Below are positions 44,239 to 54,149 of a DNA stretch of 64,000 bases, piece after piece. Position 1 is the stretch's first letter. The number at the start of each line of letters is the position of its first letter. This stretch comes from CAYUAI01 sp964442745 (lineage in GTDB: Bacteria > Pseudomonadota > Gammaproteobacteria > S012-40), in the NCBI GenBank assembly GCA_964442745.1, contig CAYUAI010000010.1:17031-81030 (forward strand), in the 5' to 3' direction. The notes under the pieces are model-generated. The model saw only the letters and a list, made by a program, of their open reading frames with translations, had not been told where the DNA came from and searched no databases. A program made the position numbers and the translations under genes.

Positions 44239-45276
44239 ATGAGTGTCTTAGAAAATAAACAGCCGCCTATCGGTATGGCGCTGGTGGATAATATGCTGAA
44301 TTTGACTAGCGAACGCACCACTGGGCAAGGACTGGATAATGCGGAACGAAATCAGCAGTTTTTACACCATGGGCAATCATTGGTCGCGTTGAGGAATCAA
44401 TCTTTAGCCGAAGGAAATCAATGTATTGTGATTGCGGCAGGGCCTAGCATCAAACGACAAGACCCCTTGTCAATACTGAAAAAAACAGATTATAACGGCG
44501 CTATCATTGTGACAGATAGTGCATTGTTCTATTGTTTACGAAACAAAATTATTCCAGACCTGGTGGTTACTTTGGACCCCCATGCGAAAAGAATTGTACG
44601 CTGGTTTGGAGATCCTAATTTAACCAAAAAGGATATTATCGCCGATGACTATTTCCGTCGTCAGGATATGGATGAGGCCTTTGCTAATGAATGGCAAGTT
44701 AATGAAGAAATATTGACGTTGTTAGATAAATATGGCAAAGACATCAAGATTGCATTATCCACTTCAGCCTCCAGTGCTGTGGTGAATCGAGCCATTGATA
44801 GTGAGATGCAAATTTATTGGTGGAATCCGATGTATGATGATCCCGAGCAGGAAAATAGTGTGACGGGGGGATTGTATCAACGGAATAAACTACCTTGTGT
44901 TAACGCCGGTGGCAATGTCGGGACAGCGTGTTGGATGATGGCGCATGCGGTTCACAATAAAAAACAGGTGGCAATAACGGGCATGGACTTTGGTTATTAT
45001 GACGATACCCCTTATGAAAAGACGCAGTATTACAAAGAAGCTGTGGCCTTATTTGGTCAGGAGCAATTGGAAAATTATTTTGTCCGTGTCTTTAATCCGC
45101 ATGAGAATCGATGGTTTTACACCGACCCGGCTTATATGTGGTATCGAGAGTGCTTGTTCGATTTATTACCTGAGGCGGATTGTATGACATATAATTGTAC
45201 TGAAGGTGGGATTGTGTTTGGAGAGAATATTGATTATCTACCCTTGCATAAATTTTTAACCTGTGGTGTAACATAG
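44239..45276 (+). CDS. second Maf/DUF115-type protein
   Basis: 345 residues with the DUF115 core: QCIVIAAGPSIKRQDPLSIL, GAIIVTDSALFYCLRNKIIP, DLVVTLDPHAKRIVRWFGDP, KLPCVNAGGNVGTACWMMAH and KKQVAITGMDFGYYDDTPYE. A good GGAGG site lies upstream. It is shorter at the N-terminus than the Maf at 42458. Likely a glycosyltransferase acting on flagellin or the second sugar; specificity cannot be read. Confidence 0.87.
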   Translation: MSVLENKQPPIGMALVDNMLNLTSERTTGQGLDNAERNQQFLHHGQSLVALRNQSLAEGNQCIVIAAGPSIKRQDPLSILKKTDYNGAIIVTDSALFYCLRNKIIPDLVVTLDPHAKRIVRWFGDPNLTKKDIIADDYFRRQDMDEAFANEWQVNEEILTLLDKYGKDIKIALSTSASSAVVNRAIDSEMQIYWWNPMYDDPEQENSVTGGLYQRNKLPCVNAGGNVGTACWMMAHAVHNKKQVAITGMDFGYYDDTPYEKTQYYKEAVALFGQEQLENYFVRVFNPHENRWFYTDPAYMWYRECLFDLLPEADCMTYNCTEGGIVFGENIDYLPLHKFLTCGVT

Positions 45277-45293
45277 TAATCAAGAAAAATTCC

Positions 45294-46880
45294 ATGGCCA
45301 AAGTATTATTTATCAATCCCGTTGTGAGAGAAGAAGATGATCCGCGGCATGTGCCTTATGGTATTGCTTTGTTGGCAGCGATTGCTATGGAGCAAGGTTG
45401 TCTCGTGCAGGTTTATGATGAAAATGCTTGGCGACGAGGTGAACAAACACTCATTGAGGTATTGCAGGCCGACAGTTGGGATGTGATTGCATTGGGAGGT
45501 ATTACAACCGCCTATGCTTCTCTAAAGCAGATTGTAAAACTGGGGAATCAACAATCTCCACAGAGCAAGATTATTATTGGTGGTGGTGTATTAACCTCGT
45601 TACCTAATGAGATTATGAAATTTTTGCCAGAGGTGGATATTGGTGTGATTGGCGAGGCATTTCAAACCTTTCCCGAAATATTAGCAATGATTGATGCCGG
45701 TGATCAACAATGGCAAGACATTGATGGAACAGTTTCAAGAAATCATCAGGGTAAGTTGGTTTTTGGAAAGCAAAGAGCCTTATTAGAAAGCCTGGATAGC
45801 TTGCCTTATCCTGCATGGGATTTGTTTCCGTTAGAGGAAGTTTATTTCCCCAACAGTCAGGTACTTTTTTCGGAAGAAGGGATGTTGGCGAAAAGACGTT
45901 TAGATATCAACGCTAGTTACGGTTGTTCATTGATTTGTCGTTATTGCTACCATTTAGGCATTGCCGGTGATATGCGTTATCAATCTGATGAATTCGGCAA
46001 TACCCAGATTCATTTTGATGAGCCGGGAAATTACTCAAGAACAATACGTTATCACAGTCCTGAATATATCGTGAAGTTGGTTAAATACGCCTATGATAAA
46101 TACGATATCGATTTTATTGGTTTTCTCGATGAAAACTTAATGACCATGGACCAATATTCAAAGAAAACATGGTTAAAAGAAATTACTCGGCTGTGGATTG
46201 AATATGGCTTGCAACCCAGCTGTATCCGTGATGGTGTCTCCCATGATGAGCACTGTCGGGGTGTGCATTGGTCGGGTACGAGTCATGCGACGCTTTGCAA
46301 TCCTGAGACCTTAAAAATGATGAGGCAGGCGGGTTGTTCACATTTAGTGTATGGTTATGAGTCGTTTTCCCGACATGTCATGAAAACTATTGGCAAAGGT
46401 GCCACTCCGAAAACCAATATGAGAAGTTTTTTTTGGACGTTGGAATCAGGGATTCGCCCGATCCCAAATCAAATTATTGGCTTTCCCAATGAAGACTTTC
46501 TATCAATCTACGAGAATATGGCAGCGTGGAAACAATTAGGCATTGTAGTAAAGCCTTTTTTTGCAACGCCGTATCCTGGCTCTGAATGGTTTACCGTGTA
46601 TCGAGATCAGATTATGAAACAATACCAAGGTGATCTTGAACAATATTTGCTAGATCTTGGTGATGCAACACGGATAACAGCCGTCATTTCGCATAACTTT
46701 AATGCGGTCGAATTGTTGGGCTTACGGGAGTTAATGGTTAATTTTGACTATCAGCGTATTCGAGAATATGAAGTCTATTGGCGAAAGGCGCATCATATTG
46801 CGGATGGTGATCCTTCAACAGTGTATGTGCCCGTTGGCACTAAAGATCCATTGCTGAAAAAAATTGCTTTTTTTAAATAA
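45294..46880 (+). CDS. B12-binding-type radical SAM enzyme
   Basis: 528 residues. The N-terminal Rossmann-like cobalamin-binding domain (KVLFINPVVREEDDPRHVPY, IIIGGGVLTSLPNEI) is followed by a radical SAM domain with C211-x3-C215-x2-C218 (SYGCSLICRYCYH). The B12-binding His motif (DxHxxG) is not evident, as in many family members. Such enzymes often methylate unreactive carbons or rearrange sugars and lipids. It sits between Maf and the CMP-sugar synthetase, so modification of a flagellar sugar is the most likely role, by inference. Confidence 0.87.
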   Translation: MAKVLFINPVVREEDDPRHVPYGIALLAAIAMEQGCLVQVYDENAWRRGEQTLIEVLQADSWDVIALGGITTAYASLKQIVKLGNQQSPQSKIIIGGGVLTSLPNEIMKFLPEVDIGVIGEAFQTFPEILAMIDAGDQQWQDIDGTVSRNHQGKLVFGKQRALLESLDSLPYPAWDLFPLEEVYFPNSQVLFSEEGMLAKRRLDINASYGCSLICRYCYHLGIAGDMRYQSDEFGNTQIHFDEPGNYSRTIRYHSPEYIVKLVKYAYDKYDIDFIGFLDENLMTMDQYSKKTWLKEITRLWIEYGLQPSCIRDGVSHDEHCRGVHWSGTSHATLCNPETLKMMRQAGCSHLVYGYESFSRHVMKTIGKGATPKTNMRSFFWTLESGIRPIPNQIIGFPNEDFLSIYENMAAWKQLGIVVKPFFATPYPGSEWFTVYRDQIMKQYQGDLEQYLLDLGDATRITAVISHNFNAVELLGLRELMVNFDYQRIREYEVYWRKAHHIADGDPSTVYVPVGTKDPLLKKIAFFK

Positions 46881-46902
46881 GAATCCATGGAAGGAGGGTG
46901 AG

Positions 46903-47658
46903 ATGAACCATCCCAGTGTATTGATCGTGGTACCGGCACGCAGTGGCTCTAAGGGCTTACCTAGGAAAAATACCAAACAGCTCGGGGATTTGCCATTGCT
47001 GGCATGGACGGCTGAAGCCATCAAACGAGCTAGCCTAATAAATTGTACGGCGCTATTGAGTACGGATAATGAGGAAATCGCTAGAATCGGTCAAGTGGCT
47101 GGGTTGTCCGTGCCTTTTTTTCGGCCAAACGAACTGGCTCAAGATAACTCAAGTGTGGTTGATGTCGCGTTACATGCGCTGTCATGGCAGTGTCATTGGC
47201 AAGCGTTACCGGATGTTATTATGTTGTTGCAACCGACTTCACCCTTTCGAAATCCGGAAACCATTCGTCAAGCATTATCGCTATTGTATGAAAAAAAAGT
47301 GGATGCAGTGATTGGTGTTAAAGCTATTTTTCGATCCTTGCAAACGATTTTTTATGCCGATGCCCAAGGTAAGTTATCTGCCCTCAATGCCGAATCAGAA
47401 AAATTGGCGACCCGCCGTCAAGACGTTGAGCCGTTATTGACTCCCAATGGTGCCATGTATTTGGTTAAAACCGAAGTGTTGCAACAACAAAAGACATTTT
47501 TTCCCGCAAGTATCTATGGTTTAAAAATGGATGAAATTAGCAGTCATGATATTGACATCCCCGATGATTGGTTGATTGCGGAGGCATTTTATTCAGCACA
47601 AAAAACCTGGCGGCACGACCTTAAATTCAAAAATATAGTGTCAGCACAGAATTTTTAA
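46903..47658 (+). CDS. legF: CMP-nonulosonic acid (probably legionaminic acid) cytidylyltransferase
   Basis: Activates a nonulosonic acid with CTP. Start at ATG 46903, preceded by the perfect ribosome site AAGGAGG; an upstream in-frame ATG overlaps the previous gene. NeuA-type motifs: VVPARSGSKGLPRKN at the N-terminus, TALLSTDNEEIA and LLQPTSPFRNPETI. 251 residues. The synthase and the rest of the pathway are on the opposite strand from 50197 on, so this gene completes the CMP-legionaminate route although it is transcribed separately. Confidence 0.88.
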   Translation: MNHPSVLIVVPARSGSKGLPRKNTKQLGDLPLLAWTAEAIKRASLINCTALLSTDNEEIARIGQVAGLSVPFFRPNELAQDNSSVVDVALHALSWQCHWQALPDVIMLLQPTSPFRNPETIRQALSLLYEKKVDAVIGVKAIFRSLQTIFYADAQGKLSALNAESEKLATRRQDVEPLLTPNGAMYLVKTEVLQQQKTFFPASIYGLKMDEISSHDIDIPDDWLIAEAFYSAQKTWRHDLKFKNIVSAQNF

Positions 47659-47688
47659 TATGAGTTGAATTCAAATGATCCTGGTACG

Positions 47689-50163
47689 TCAAGCGCTGTT
47701 CTTCAGATAGTTCATGAACGCTTGAGCTTCCAGGTTGTTGGGTTGGTTTTTTAAAATATAATCAAAAACCCATTGAGCGGAATCAAAAATTCCTACGCTA
47801 TAATATAATTTTCCTAGTTGCATAAACGTGGGAAAATCTTCAGGGTTGTTTTGCAGGTAATCGGTGTAGATGCCAATAGCGGTTTGGTTATTTCCTGCCT
47901 TATTGAGCAATTCTGCATATATGGGCATAAACGCTTGGGTTAATGTACATAGCCGGTCTAGCAACTTGAGTGCTTCAGGGGTTTGTTGCTTTATCAGATA
48001 TATTGTCGTTGCTCGTGATAACGCCTCTTCAATGATGTTTTCTAAGGAAATATCGAGGTACAATGGTAATGCTTGATCTATTTCACCCTGGATATCCCAT
48101 AAGTAGGCTTGAGTGATTGCGCGATATTGATGGGTGTCGATATTTTTGAACTCCTGAATTTTAAGTAACAAATCATTGAGTCCTTGAATATTTTTTTGTA
48201 TGAAATATTGTTTTGCTTTGTTGCCAATACCTTTTAGCCCCGTATCATCAGCTTGATATTGACGATGAGTTGATTTTTTATTTAACAAGGCTGAGAATTT
48301 TTCGTTCATGCCTTGCAAATAGCATTGGCTAGTTTGGTCTAGGTTTGCATAACTTGCTGCATGCTGGTTTTTCCACAAATGTGCTCGACCAAAATGTTGA
48401 TCTTTTGTCCATCGGCGAGTGAGCCGTTGGAAATCTGGATTATCTTGATCTTCGATAATTCGGGTTTGGGTTTTATCGATGCAGTCTTCAACTCGATGTA
48501 AAATAATTCGGATGGTTTTTTTATATGTTTTATAATAGGCCTGACTAGCTTTCATGGCTTCTTCGTGGCTGGGTAATTTGTCAGGGGACGGGCTGACAAT
48601 GCTCATGAATTCGTTGGCAGCATAGGCGCGTACAAATGATGTAGCATCATGATATGTGGTCTTAAATGTTTCATTTATGATATCCAGCTGTACATTTAAA
48701 TATGAGAGTGTTTGGTGATTGTCAGTCTGTTTGATTTTGGCAAGAAATTTTAATGCCTGATGGGTTAATTTTTTTATTTTGTTTAATTGTGCGTGCAGTT
48801 TTTCCAGCTCTGTCATGGAAGCTTGTCGAATGTTGATTCGATCCTGTGCGGAGAGCGTCGGGATTGCATCATGAATCGTTTGAGCCATCATTTGTTCAAT
48901 AGACGTCAATTGAATATTTTGTATGGGGATATAGTCAACATCAGCTAATTGGGTTGCATACCCGGTTGGATTAATCACCGTATGACCGGAGGCTTTGGCT
49001 TGCTTGGCGAGATTTTCCATGGGCTTGATGGCGTTAACAAAATAACGACTGGTTTCGGCTTGCCGACCGTCATTGGTGGTCACCACTAGGTTGTTATTAG
49101 TGATCAAGGGACCAGCTTTGTATTCATTGCTGCCTTTGGCGTGGGTATAACCTTCCGGGCTAAAGCATAAATCAACGCCACAAAGAATGATTTGTTTAAA
49201 TCCCATAATAATTGCTGTATGTATGGCTGTGTTGATGACGGTGGGGGCACAAATGTCAAAATTTTTCTGATTCGCGGGTGTAAACCATGGGTATTTGGTG
49301 CCTAAAAAAGCAGTTTTACCATTATATTGTCCCAGTAGCATGTGATTCACATGATTACCATTAATCAATAAAATGTCGTTGAATTTTAGAATCTCTTTGC
49401 TGTTGTCAAAGCTTTTTTGGGTTGGATCAATACTAACAAAAATATCAGGCACTAAATCGACTTCTAATAAGCGTTTGCACATTCGTGGCGCTGCGATTAC
49501 TACTATATTTTTTCGGTTTTTTTTAATCCAGTCGATATAGTCATCTAATGATGGGCCGCCGCCCAAAATGACACAAGAATGTCCGCAGAAAATGTTTTTA
49601 ATAAATAAACTTGGCTGAATATTATCTGGAATATTTAGCAACATTTGGTCAATAAAGAATTTTTCTTGCAGAATGGTTCTGATTTTTTGCACCACTCGAT
49701 GGGCATCTTGAGTTAGTTGTGAGGCGAGTGGAATATAGTCAGATAGATGGGCCTCTTTAGACGCGATAGAATGCGTAAATTGTACGCTGTTAGTGAGAGC
49801 GTAACGTTCCAAATCAAGTTTTTTTGCGGTATTATGCCAGTCATCAATGATGCATAGGTCTATATTTTTATGGATGGGAAATGAGGGAACCTGACGACGG
49901 ATTAAATCAATGACAGGCGCAAAGTCGACAAAAAGATAACGACAATTTTTGTTGTTGTGCTTGAGAATATGATGTACTAATAATCCTGAGTCGGTACCGA
50001 TAATAAGATGAAATTGATTTTCTTGAAAGATATTTCTCCCATAAATTTTTTGATAAATATCGCTGGAACATGTTTGGGCGAAGGTGTTACCTGTTACCGA
50101 GTAAAGGTATCTTTCTCCAAAAGGGTTTAATTGGAATTGACCAAAGTTAAAATTATCTTTCAT
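47689..50163 (-). CDS. large Maf/DUF115 protein with TPR-like C-terminus
   Basis: 824 residues. An N-terminal Rossmann-like region (LIIGTDSGLLVHHILKHN, RYLFVDF) precedes the DUF115 core with CVILGGGPSLDDY (197-209), VPDIFVSIDPT and CGVDLCFSPEGYTHAKGSNE (about 328-347). A helical middle leads to TPR-like repeats at the C-terminus (AIGIYTDYLQNNPEDFPTFM, LGKLYYSVGIF). It is closely paralogous to the protein at 56336. Last gene of the leg operon, 33 nt after ptmE. Probably a flagellin glycosyltransferase using CMP-legionaminate. Confidence 0.9.
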   Translation of the reverse strand: MKDNFNFGQFQLNPFGERYLYSVTGNTFAQTCSSDIYQKIYGRNIFQENQFHLIIGTDSGLLVHHILKHNNKNCRYLFVDFAPVIDLIRRQVPSFPIHKNIDLCIIDDWHNTAKKLDLERYALTNSVQFTHSIASKEAHLSDYIPLASQLTQDAHRVVQKIRTILQEKFFIDQMLLNIPDNIQPSLFIKNIFCGHSCVILGGGPSLDDYIDWIKKNRKNIVVIAAPRMCKRLLEVDLVPDIFVSIDPTQKSFDNSKEILKFNDILLINGNHVNHMLLGQYNGKTAFLGTKYPWFTPANQKNFDICAPTVINTAIHTAIIMGFKQIILCGVDLCFSPEGYTHAKGSNEYKAGPLITNNNLVVTTNDGRQAETSRYFVNAIKPMENLAKQAKASGHTVINPTGYATQLADVDYIPIQNIQLTSIEQMMAQTIHDAIPTLSAQDRINIRQASMTELEKLHAQLNKIKKLTHQALKFLAKIKQTDNHQTLSYLNVQLDIINETFKTTYHDATSFVRAYAANEFMSIVSPSPDKLPSHEEAMKASQAYYKTYKKTIRIILHRVEDCIDKTQTRIIEDQDNPDFQRLTRRWTKDQHFGRAHLWKNQHAASYANLDQTSQCYLQGMNEKFSALLNKKSTHRQYQADDTGLKGIGNKAKQYFIQKNIQGLNDLLLKIQEFKNIDTHQYRAITQAYLWDIQGEIDQALPLYLDISLENIIEEALSRATTIYLIKQQTPEALKLLDRLCTLTQAFMPIYAELLNKAGNNQTAIGIYTDYLQNNPEDFPTFMQLGKLYYSVGIFDSAQWVFDYILKNQPNNLEAQAFMNYLKNSA

Positions 50164-50196
50164 AAATTATACGCTCATTGACCATGCCGATGGGCA

Positions 50197-51246
50197 TTAG
50201 CGGCTAAAAAATTCATCATAATCCAAGCGTGCTTGTTCAAAATCACTGGCCCGACCTATATCAATCCAATATTCCCGTAGTGGAAAACTACTAATGAGTT
50301 GCTTGTCGGATAACAACTGGTTTAATAACGTGGGCATGTCATAGAAGGTATTTTTCGGGATGTGTTTGATGATACCGGGATTGAGTGTATAGATACCGGC
50401 ATTAGTGTAATAGCGGAGGGTTGGCTTTTCTTGTAATTCAGTCACCTGGTAACCATCTAGCTGGGTGACACCATAGGGGATGGTATGGGAATATTCTCTG
50501 ACGCACATGGTTGCCGCCGATTCTTGTTTCAAGTGGAATTGTAATAAGCGAACAAAATCAACTTTTGTTAATAAATCCCCATTCATAACAAAAAAGGGCG
50601 TGTTAGGTATTTCTGGTAATAAACTTAAAGCCCCGGCGGTTCCCAGTTTTTTTGGCTCGTCAATATAGTTAATTTCTACATTCCAGTGATGACCATCTTT
50701 AAAATAGTCGCGAATCATGTGACCTTTGTAATTAATGCATAAATAAAATCGATAAAACCCTTGTTTTGCGAAATTTTCGATAATGGTTTCCAATATGGGT
50801 TTGGATCCCACCTTAAGTAATGGCTTGGGTTGTTTATAAGTGAGAGGGCGAAGCCTTGAACCTAAACCACCCGCCATTAGAATGATTAAGTTATTGCGCC
50901 GAGGCTCGTTAGGTAAAATATAACGGGTGAGTCCGACGACAAAGCCATTCGCATCCAGCAACGGCAAATGCTGTAAGGTGTGGCGTTGCATTGTGTGTTG
51001 CCATGTTTCACGGTCTTCTTCATAAAGGCCGGTGATGGGGTTGGTATTCATGATTTTTTCAACGGGTGTTGTCAAACCATCGCCGCGCAATAAGGCGCGA
51101 CGAATATCGCCATCGGTGACCGTGCCGAGTAGTCGTTCATTACCATCAATGACTAGCGCGATTTGTTTGGCATTTTTATCAATGATTGCCAGCGCATCTT
51201 TCATGCTGGCTTGTGCATTGATTGATAGATTTTTCCACTCATTCAT
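50197..51246 (-). CDS. ptmE: CBS-domain nucleotidyltransferase, GlcN-1-P guanylyltransferase type
   Basis: 349 residues: two CBS domains (about 1-115, TVTDGDIRRALLRG and LPLLDANGFVVGL) and a sugar-phosphate nucleotidyltransferase (LIILMAGGLGSRLRPLTYKQ, FFVMNGDLLTKVDF, YWIDIGRASDFEQAR). This domain pair is that of Campylobacter PtmE, which makes GDP-GlcN at the head of the legionaminic acid pathway. It overlaps the NeuD-like gene by 8 nt. The GDP specificity is inferred from the family and neighbours. Confidence 0.87.
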   Translation of the reverse strand: MNEWKNLSINAQASMKDALAIIDKNAKQIALVIDGNERLLGTVTDGDIRRALLRGDGLTTPVEKIMNTNPITGLYEEDRETWQHTMQRHTLQHLPLLDANGFVVGLTRYILPNEPRRNNLIILMAGGLGSRLRPLTYKQPKPLLKVGSKPILETIIENFAKQGFYRFYLCINYKGHMIRDYFKDGHHWNVEINYIDEPKKLGTAGALSLLPEIPNTPFFVMNGDLLTKVDFVRLLQFHLKQESAATMCVREYSHTIPYGVTQLDGYQVTELQEKPTLRYYTNAGIYTLNPGIIKHIPKNTFYDMPTLLNQLLSDKQLISSFPLREYWIDIGRASDFEQARLDYDEFFSR

Positions 51247-51889
51247 AGGTTTTTTTGACCGTAGCGGGTACCCCTGCCATCAGTTGTCCGGGTTTAACAT
51301 CCGAAATAACCACAGAACCTGATGCAATAACTGCACCATTGCCAATGTGGATGCCTTGATTAATCGTCGCGTTAGCACCGATATGAACGGCATCGCCGAT
51401 ATGGCAATGACCGCAGATGACAGCTCTGGGTGCAATGTGACAGTGATTTCCAAGAGTACAGTGATGCTCAATGATGGCGCCGGTATTTAAAATAACATTG
51501 GCGCCAAGGGTGCTGTGGGTATTAACCACACTATTTGCCAACGCTTGTAGACCTTGATCGTGATACACGTGGGAGCGACTGATGATGGCTGAGGGATGGC
51601 GCAGGTTAGCAAATGAATAACCAAGCTGAGTGAAATATTGAAATAATTGTTTTCTCTCGATGATTGGTCCGACAGAACCAAGGCCATTAGCGAGTTGTAT
51701 TTCTTGGGGGGAATATTGAGTAATTTTTTCGTCAGCTCCTAAGTAACTCAGAATGTCAATAAAGTGACTGTTGTCTATTGGGGTAGGGTTGGTATATCCG
51801 AGTATGTTATATCCGAGCAATTGAATCACATCGATGAGTACACTGGCGTGTCCGCCAACACCTAACAGGACGATTGCTGATGGTGTCAT
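51239..51889 (-). CDS. NeuD/LegH-like sugar O/N-acyltransferase
   Basis: 216 residues of the PglD/NeuD type: an N-terminal Rossmann-like domain (IVLLGVGGHASVLIDVIQLL) and a left-handed beta-helix of hexapeptide repeats (ILNTGAIIEHHCTLGNHCHI, AVIASGSVVISDV) with the His-containing catalytic loop. In nonulosonate clusters such proteins acetylate the amino sugar intermediate. It overlaps legI by 4 nt and ptmE by 8 nt, so all three are translationally linked. Confidence 0.88.
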   Translation of the reverse strand: MTPSAIVLLGVGGHASVLIDVIQLLGYNILGYTNPTPIDNSHFIDILSYLGADEKITQYSPQEIQLANGLGSVGPIIERKQLFQYFTQLGYSFANLRHPSAIISRSHVYHDQGLQALANSVVNTHSTLGANVILNTGAIIEHHCTLGNHCHIAPRAVICGHCHIGDAVHIGANATINQGIHIGNGAVIASGSVVISDVKPGQLMAGVPATVKKTYE

Positions 51890-52986
51890 GGCTTGATTAA
51901 ATCGTTTTTGGTATAGCTATGAGTGCTGGTTTTACCTAGCAGGTTCCAATATTCCATCGGCGATATGCCATGGCCTGGCCGTTTTGTGGTGAGGTTGTGT
52001 AATGTGAAAGCTTCGCCTTGCTTGATATCGCAGGCAGCGACCAGGCTTTTTCGAGCCACCGACTTATTTTTTTGTTCGGTGTGGCTCGCTTGTTTCACTG
52101 CATTACCCATCGATATTTCGGTAATACGTATGGCATTGACCATGCTTGCTAGTTCTTGAGGTTCGAGTGAGGCTTGATGGTCAGGGCCGGCTAATGCTTT
52201 GTCCAGGGTAAAATGTTTTTCGATGATGGTGGCGCCTATGGCAACAGCCGCAATGGCTGCATAATGACCATTGCTGTGATCGGACAAACCTGTGCTTAGT
52301 TGGAATGCTGTTTGTAAAGTTTTTATCGCACGTAAATTTATATGTTCAAAAGGACAGGGGTATTCGGTGGTACAATGAAGCAACCAAATATTTTTTTGCA
52401 AGATAGCTTTACCTTGCAGGCTTTGGTAGGTCTGCTGAACGAGCGCTTCAGTGGGGGTTGCTGTTTTGTTTAAGTAACAAAAACAAATCAGGGCTAGTGC
52501 ATTTTTTACTTCCTCCAAGCTGCTCATGCCGGTAGATAATACCATTGGGTAATCGTGTTGTGTAATATGGTAGAGCAACGGTCCGTTGGTGATTTCACCA
52601 GAGGCGACTTTAATAAATTTAGGACGGATCTCGTTCATGAGAAAAGAAGCACTATCCATATCAAAAGGGGAAGATAGGAAATCAATACCGTGTTTGTGGC
52701 AGGCGGTTGCTAATTGCAATTGTTGTTTTTTTGTCAGCGCTAACTTTTTTAACATATTGAGTTGCGATTCGTTGGCCGAGCCATATTTTTTTTGGTAATC
52801 CGCTTTATCCGCCATAGGAGAGACTAAGGCCTCTGGATTGAAACTTTGAAACTTGATGGCATCAGCGCCTGCTTGGGCAGCGACATCTACCATATTTAAG
52901 GCCCGTGCTAATGAACCATTATGATTAACGCCGGCCTCGGCAATAATATATACAGGGGATAATAATGATTCAAATGATGAGTTCAT
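51886..52986 (-). CDS. legI: N,N'-diacetyllegionaminate (NeuB-type) synthase
   Basis: Condenses a 6-deoxy-hexose derivative with phosphoenolpyruvate to the nine-carbon acid. NeuB barrel motifs: YIIAEAGVNHNGSLARALNM, AGADAIKFQSFNPEALVSPM, KVASGEITN, STGMSSLEEV and LSDHSNGHYAAIAAVAIGAT-IIEKHFTLD. A C-terminal SAF antifreeze-like domain (SLVAACDIKQGEAFTLHNLT) completes it. 366 residues, normal. Legionaminate rather than sialate or pseudaminate is preferred from the complete leg gene set. Confidence 0.93.
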   Translation of the reverse strand: MNSSFESLLSPVYIIAEAGVNHNGSLARALNMVDVAAQAGADAIKFQSFNPEALVSPMADKADYQKKYGSANESQLNMLKKLALTKKQQLQLATACHKHGIDFLSSPFDMDSASFLMNEIRPKFIKVASGEITNGPLLYHITQHDYPMVLSTGMSSLEEVKNALALICFCYLNKTATPTEALVQQTYQSLQGKAILQKNIWLLHCTTEYPCPFEHINLRAIKTLQTAFQLSTGLSDHSNGHYAAIAAVAIGATIIEKHFTLDKALAGPDHQASLEPQELASMVNAIRITEISMGNAVKQASHTEQKNKSVARKSLVAACDIKQGEAFTLHNLTTKRPGHGISPMEYWNLLGKTSTHSYTKNDLIKP

Positions 52987-54149
52987 AGAGGTGATGTATT
53001 GTCAAAAAAAATTTTCTTCAATAAATTTTTCGGGTTTTTTATCGTTTTTAATATTGAAATGATACGTAAGCAAGATTTCCCATCACCGTAGGGGTTAATG
53101 ACAGTTGAGCAATCCATGTGGTGTGCCTGAGCTATTGCACTGAGGATTGCAGGTTGAGTTCCATCACAATGAAGCACCGAGCTAGCCGCTAGGCGGCCAG
53201 CTTGGCGTTGACCAATATTGATGGTTGGTTTATGAAATGTTGGTGCCTCATATAAACCGCTTGATGAATTACCGATTACTGCATCGACATAACTGAGCGC
53301 ACTATAGTATCGTTGAGCACCTAGGGAAGTAAAAGCGACGGCATTGGCATGACGACTGACAAAATTTTCAAGTAAGAGATTGAGGCTTGCGCCATCATTA
53401 TCTGCATTGGCTTGGGTGAAAATAAGCCCGGTCGTGTCATCGAAAGTAGCGAGCGCGGCTAATAATTCACGAAATTCGTGGATTGTTGTTTTTTGAGACA
53501 AAGTTTCCGGGTGATAGGTGATCAGAAAATTAATTTCTTTCAATGTAAACGATAATGAAGTTTCTAATTCTTGCTGGGTGAGCAATGGGGTTTGCTTGAT
53601 TTTATCAATACCTGGGCTACCTACATTGTAGATGGTTTCGGGGTTTTCTCCCAGTTGCTGTACGCGTTTAGCGGCTTGCTCGTTGGTGACAAAATGTAGG
53701 TGTGACATCTTGGTAATACTATGGCGCATGGCTTCATCATAAGCGCCTTGGGTGGTATCACCACCGGCGATATGGGCTAGGGGGATGGCAAATATCATGG
53801 CAGCTTGAGCGGCGGCGAGTATTTCGTAGCGATCGCCTAAGACCATAATAATATCCGGTTGTAATTGCTGCCAAACATCTGCAAAACCAATGACGCCCAA
53901 ACCTAAAGACTTTGTGATGCTTTGTGCATCGTCACCGGACACCAGCATCGGCACTTTAGCCGCAATAGGAAATCCGTCTTGCAATATTTCATGAATGGTT
54001 AATCCGAAATGGGGTGATAAATGCGTGCCAGTGACCACCAGTTGCAATTGAAAATCAGGGCTTTGCTGTAAAGCGTGGATTAAACAATACAATAAACCAT
54101 AATCAGCCCGTGATCCGGTAACAAGGCTAATTTTACGTAGAGCATTCAT
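52983..54149 (-). CDS. legG: hydrolysing UDP/GDP-sugar 2-epimerase
   Basis: Releases the nucleotide and epimerises C2 to give the free hexose substrate of LegI. NeuC/LegG-type motifs: LVTGSRADYGLLYCLIHALQ, VLGDRYEILAAAQAAM, HIAGGDTTQGAYDEAMRHSI and GNSSSGLYEAPTFHKPTINI. 388 residues. It overlaps legI by 4 nt and legC by 4 nt, so it is in the middle of a tightly coupled operon. Confidence 0.93.
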   Translation of the reverse strand: MNALRKISLVTGSRADYGLLYCLIHALQQSPDFQLQLVVTGTHLSPHFGLTIHEILQDGFPIAAKVPMLVSGDDAQSITKSLGLGVIGFADVWQQLQPDIIMVLGDRYEILAAAQAAMIFAIPLAHIAGGDTTQGAYDEAMRHSITKMSHLHFVTNEQAAKRVQQLGENPETIYNVGSPGIDKIKQTPLLTQQELETSLSFTLKEINFLITYHPETLSQKTTIHEFRELLAALATFDDTTGLIFTQANADNDGASLNLLLENFVSRHANAVAFTSLGAQRYYSALSYVDAVIGNSSSGLYEAPTFHKPTINIGQRQAGRLAASSVLHCDGTQPAILSAIAQAHHMDCSTVINPYGDGKSCLRIISILKTIKNPKNLLKKIFFDNTSPL

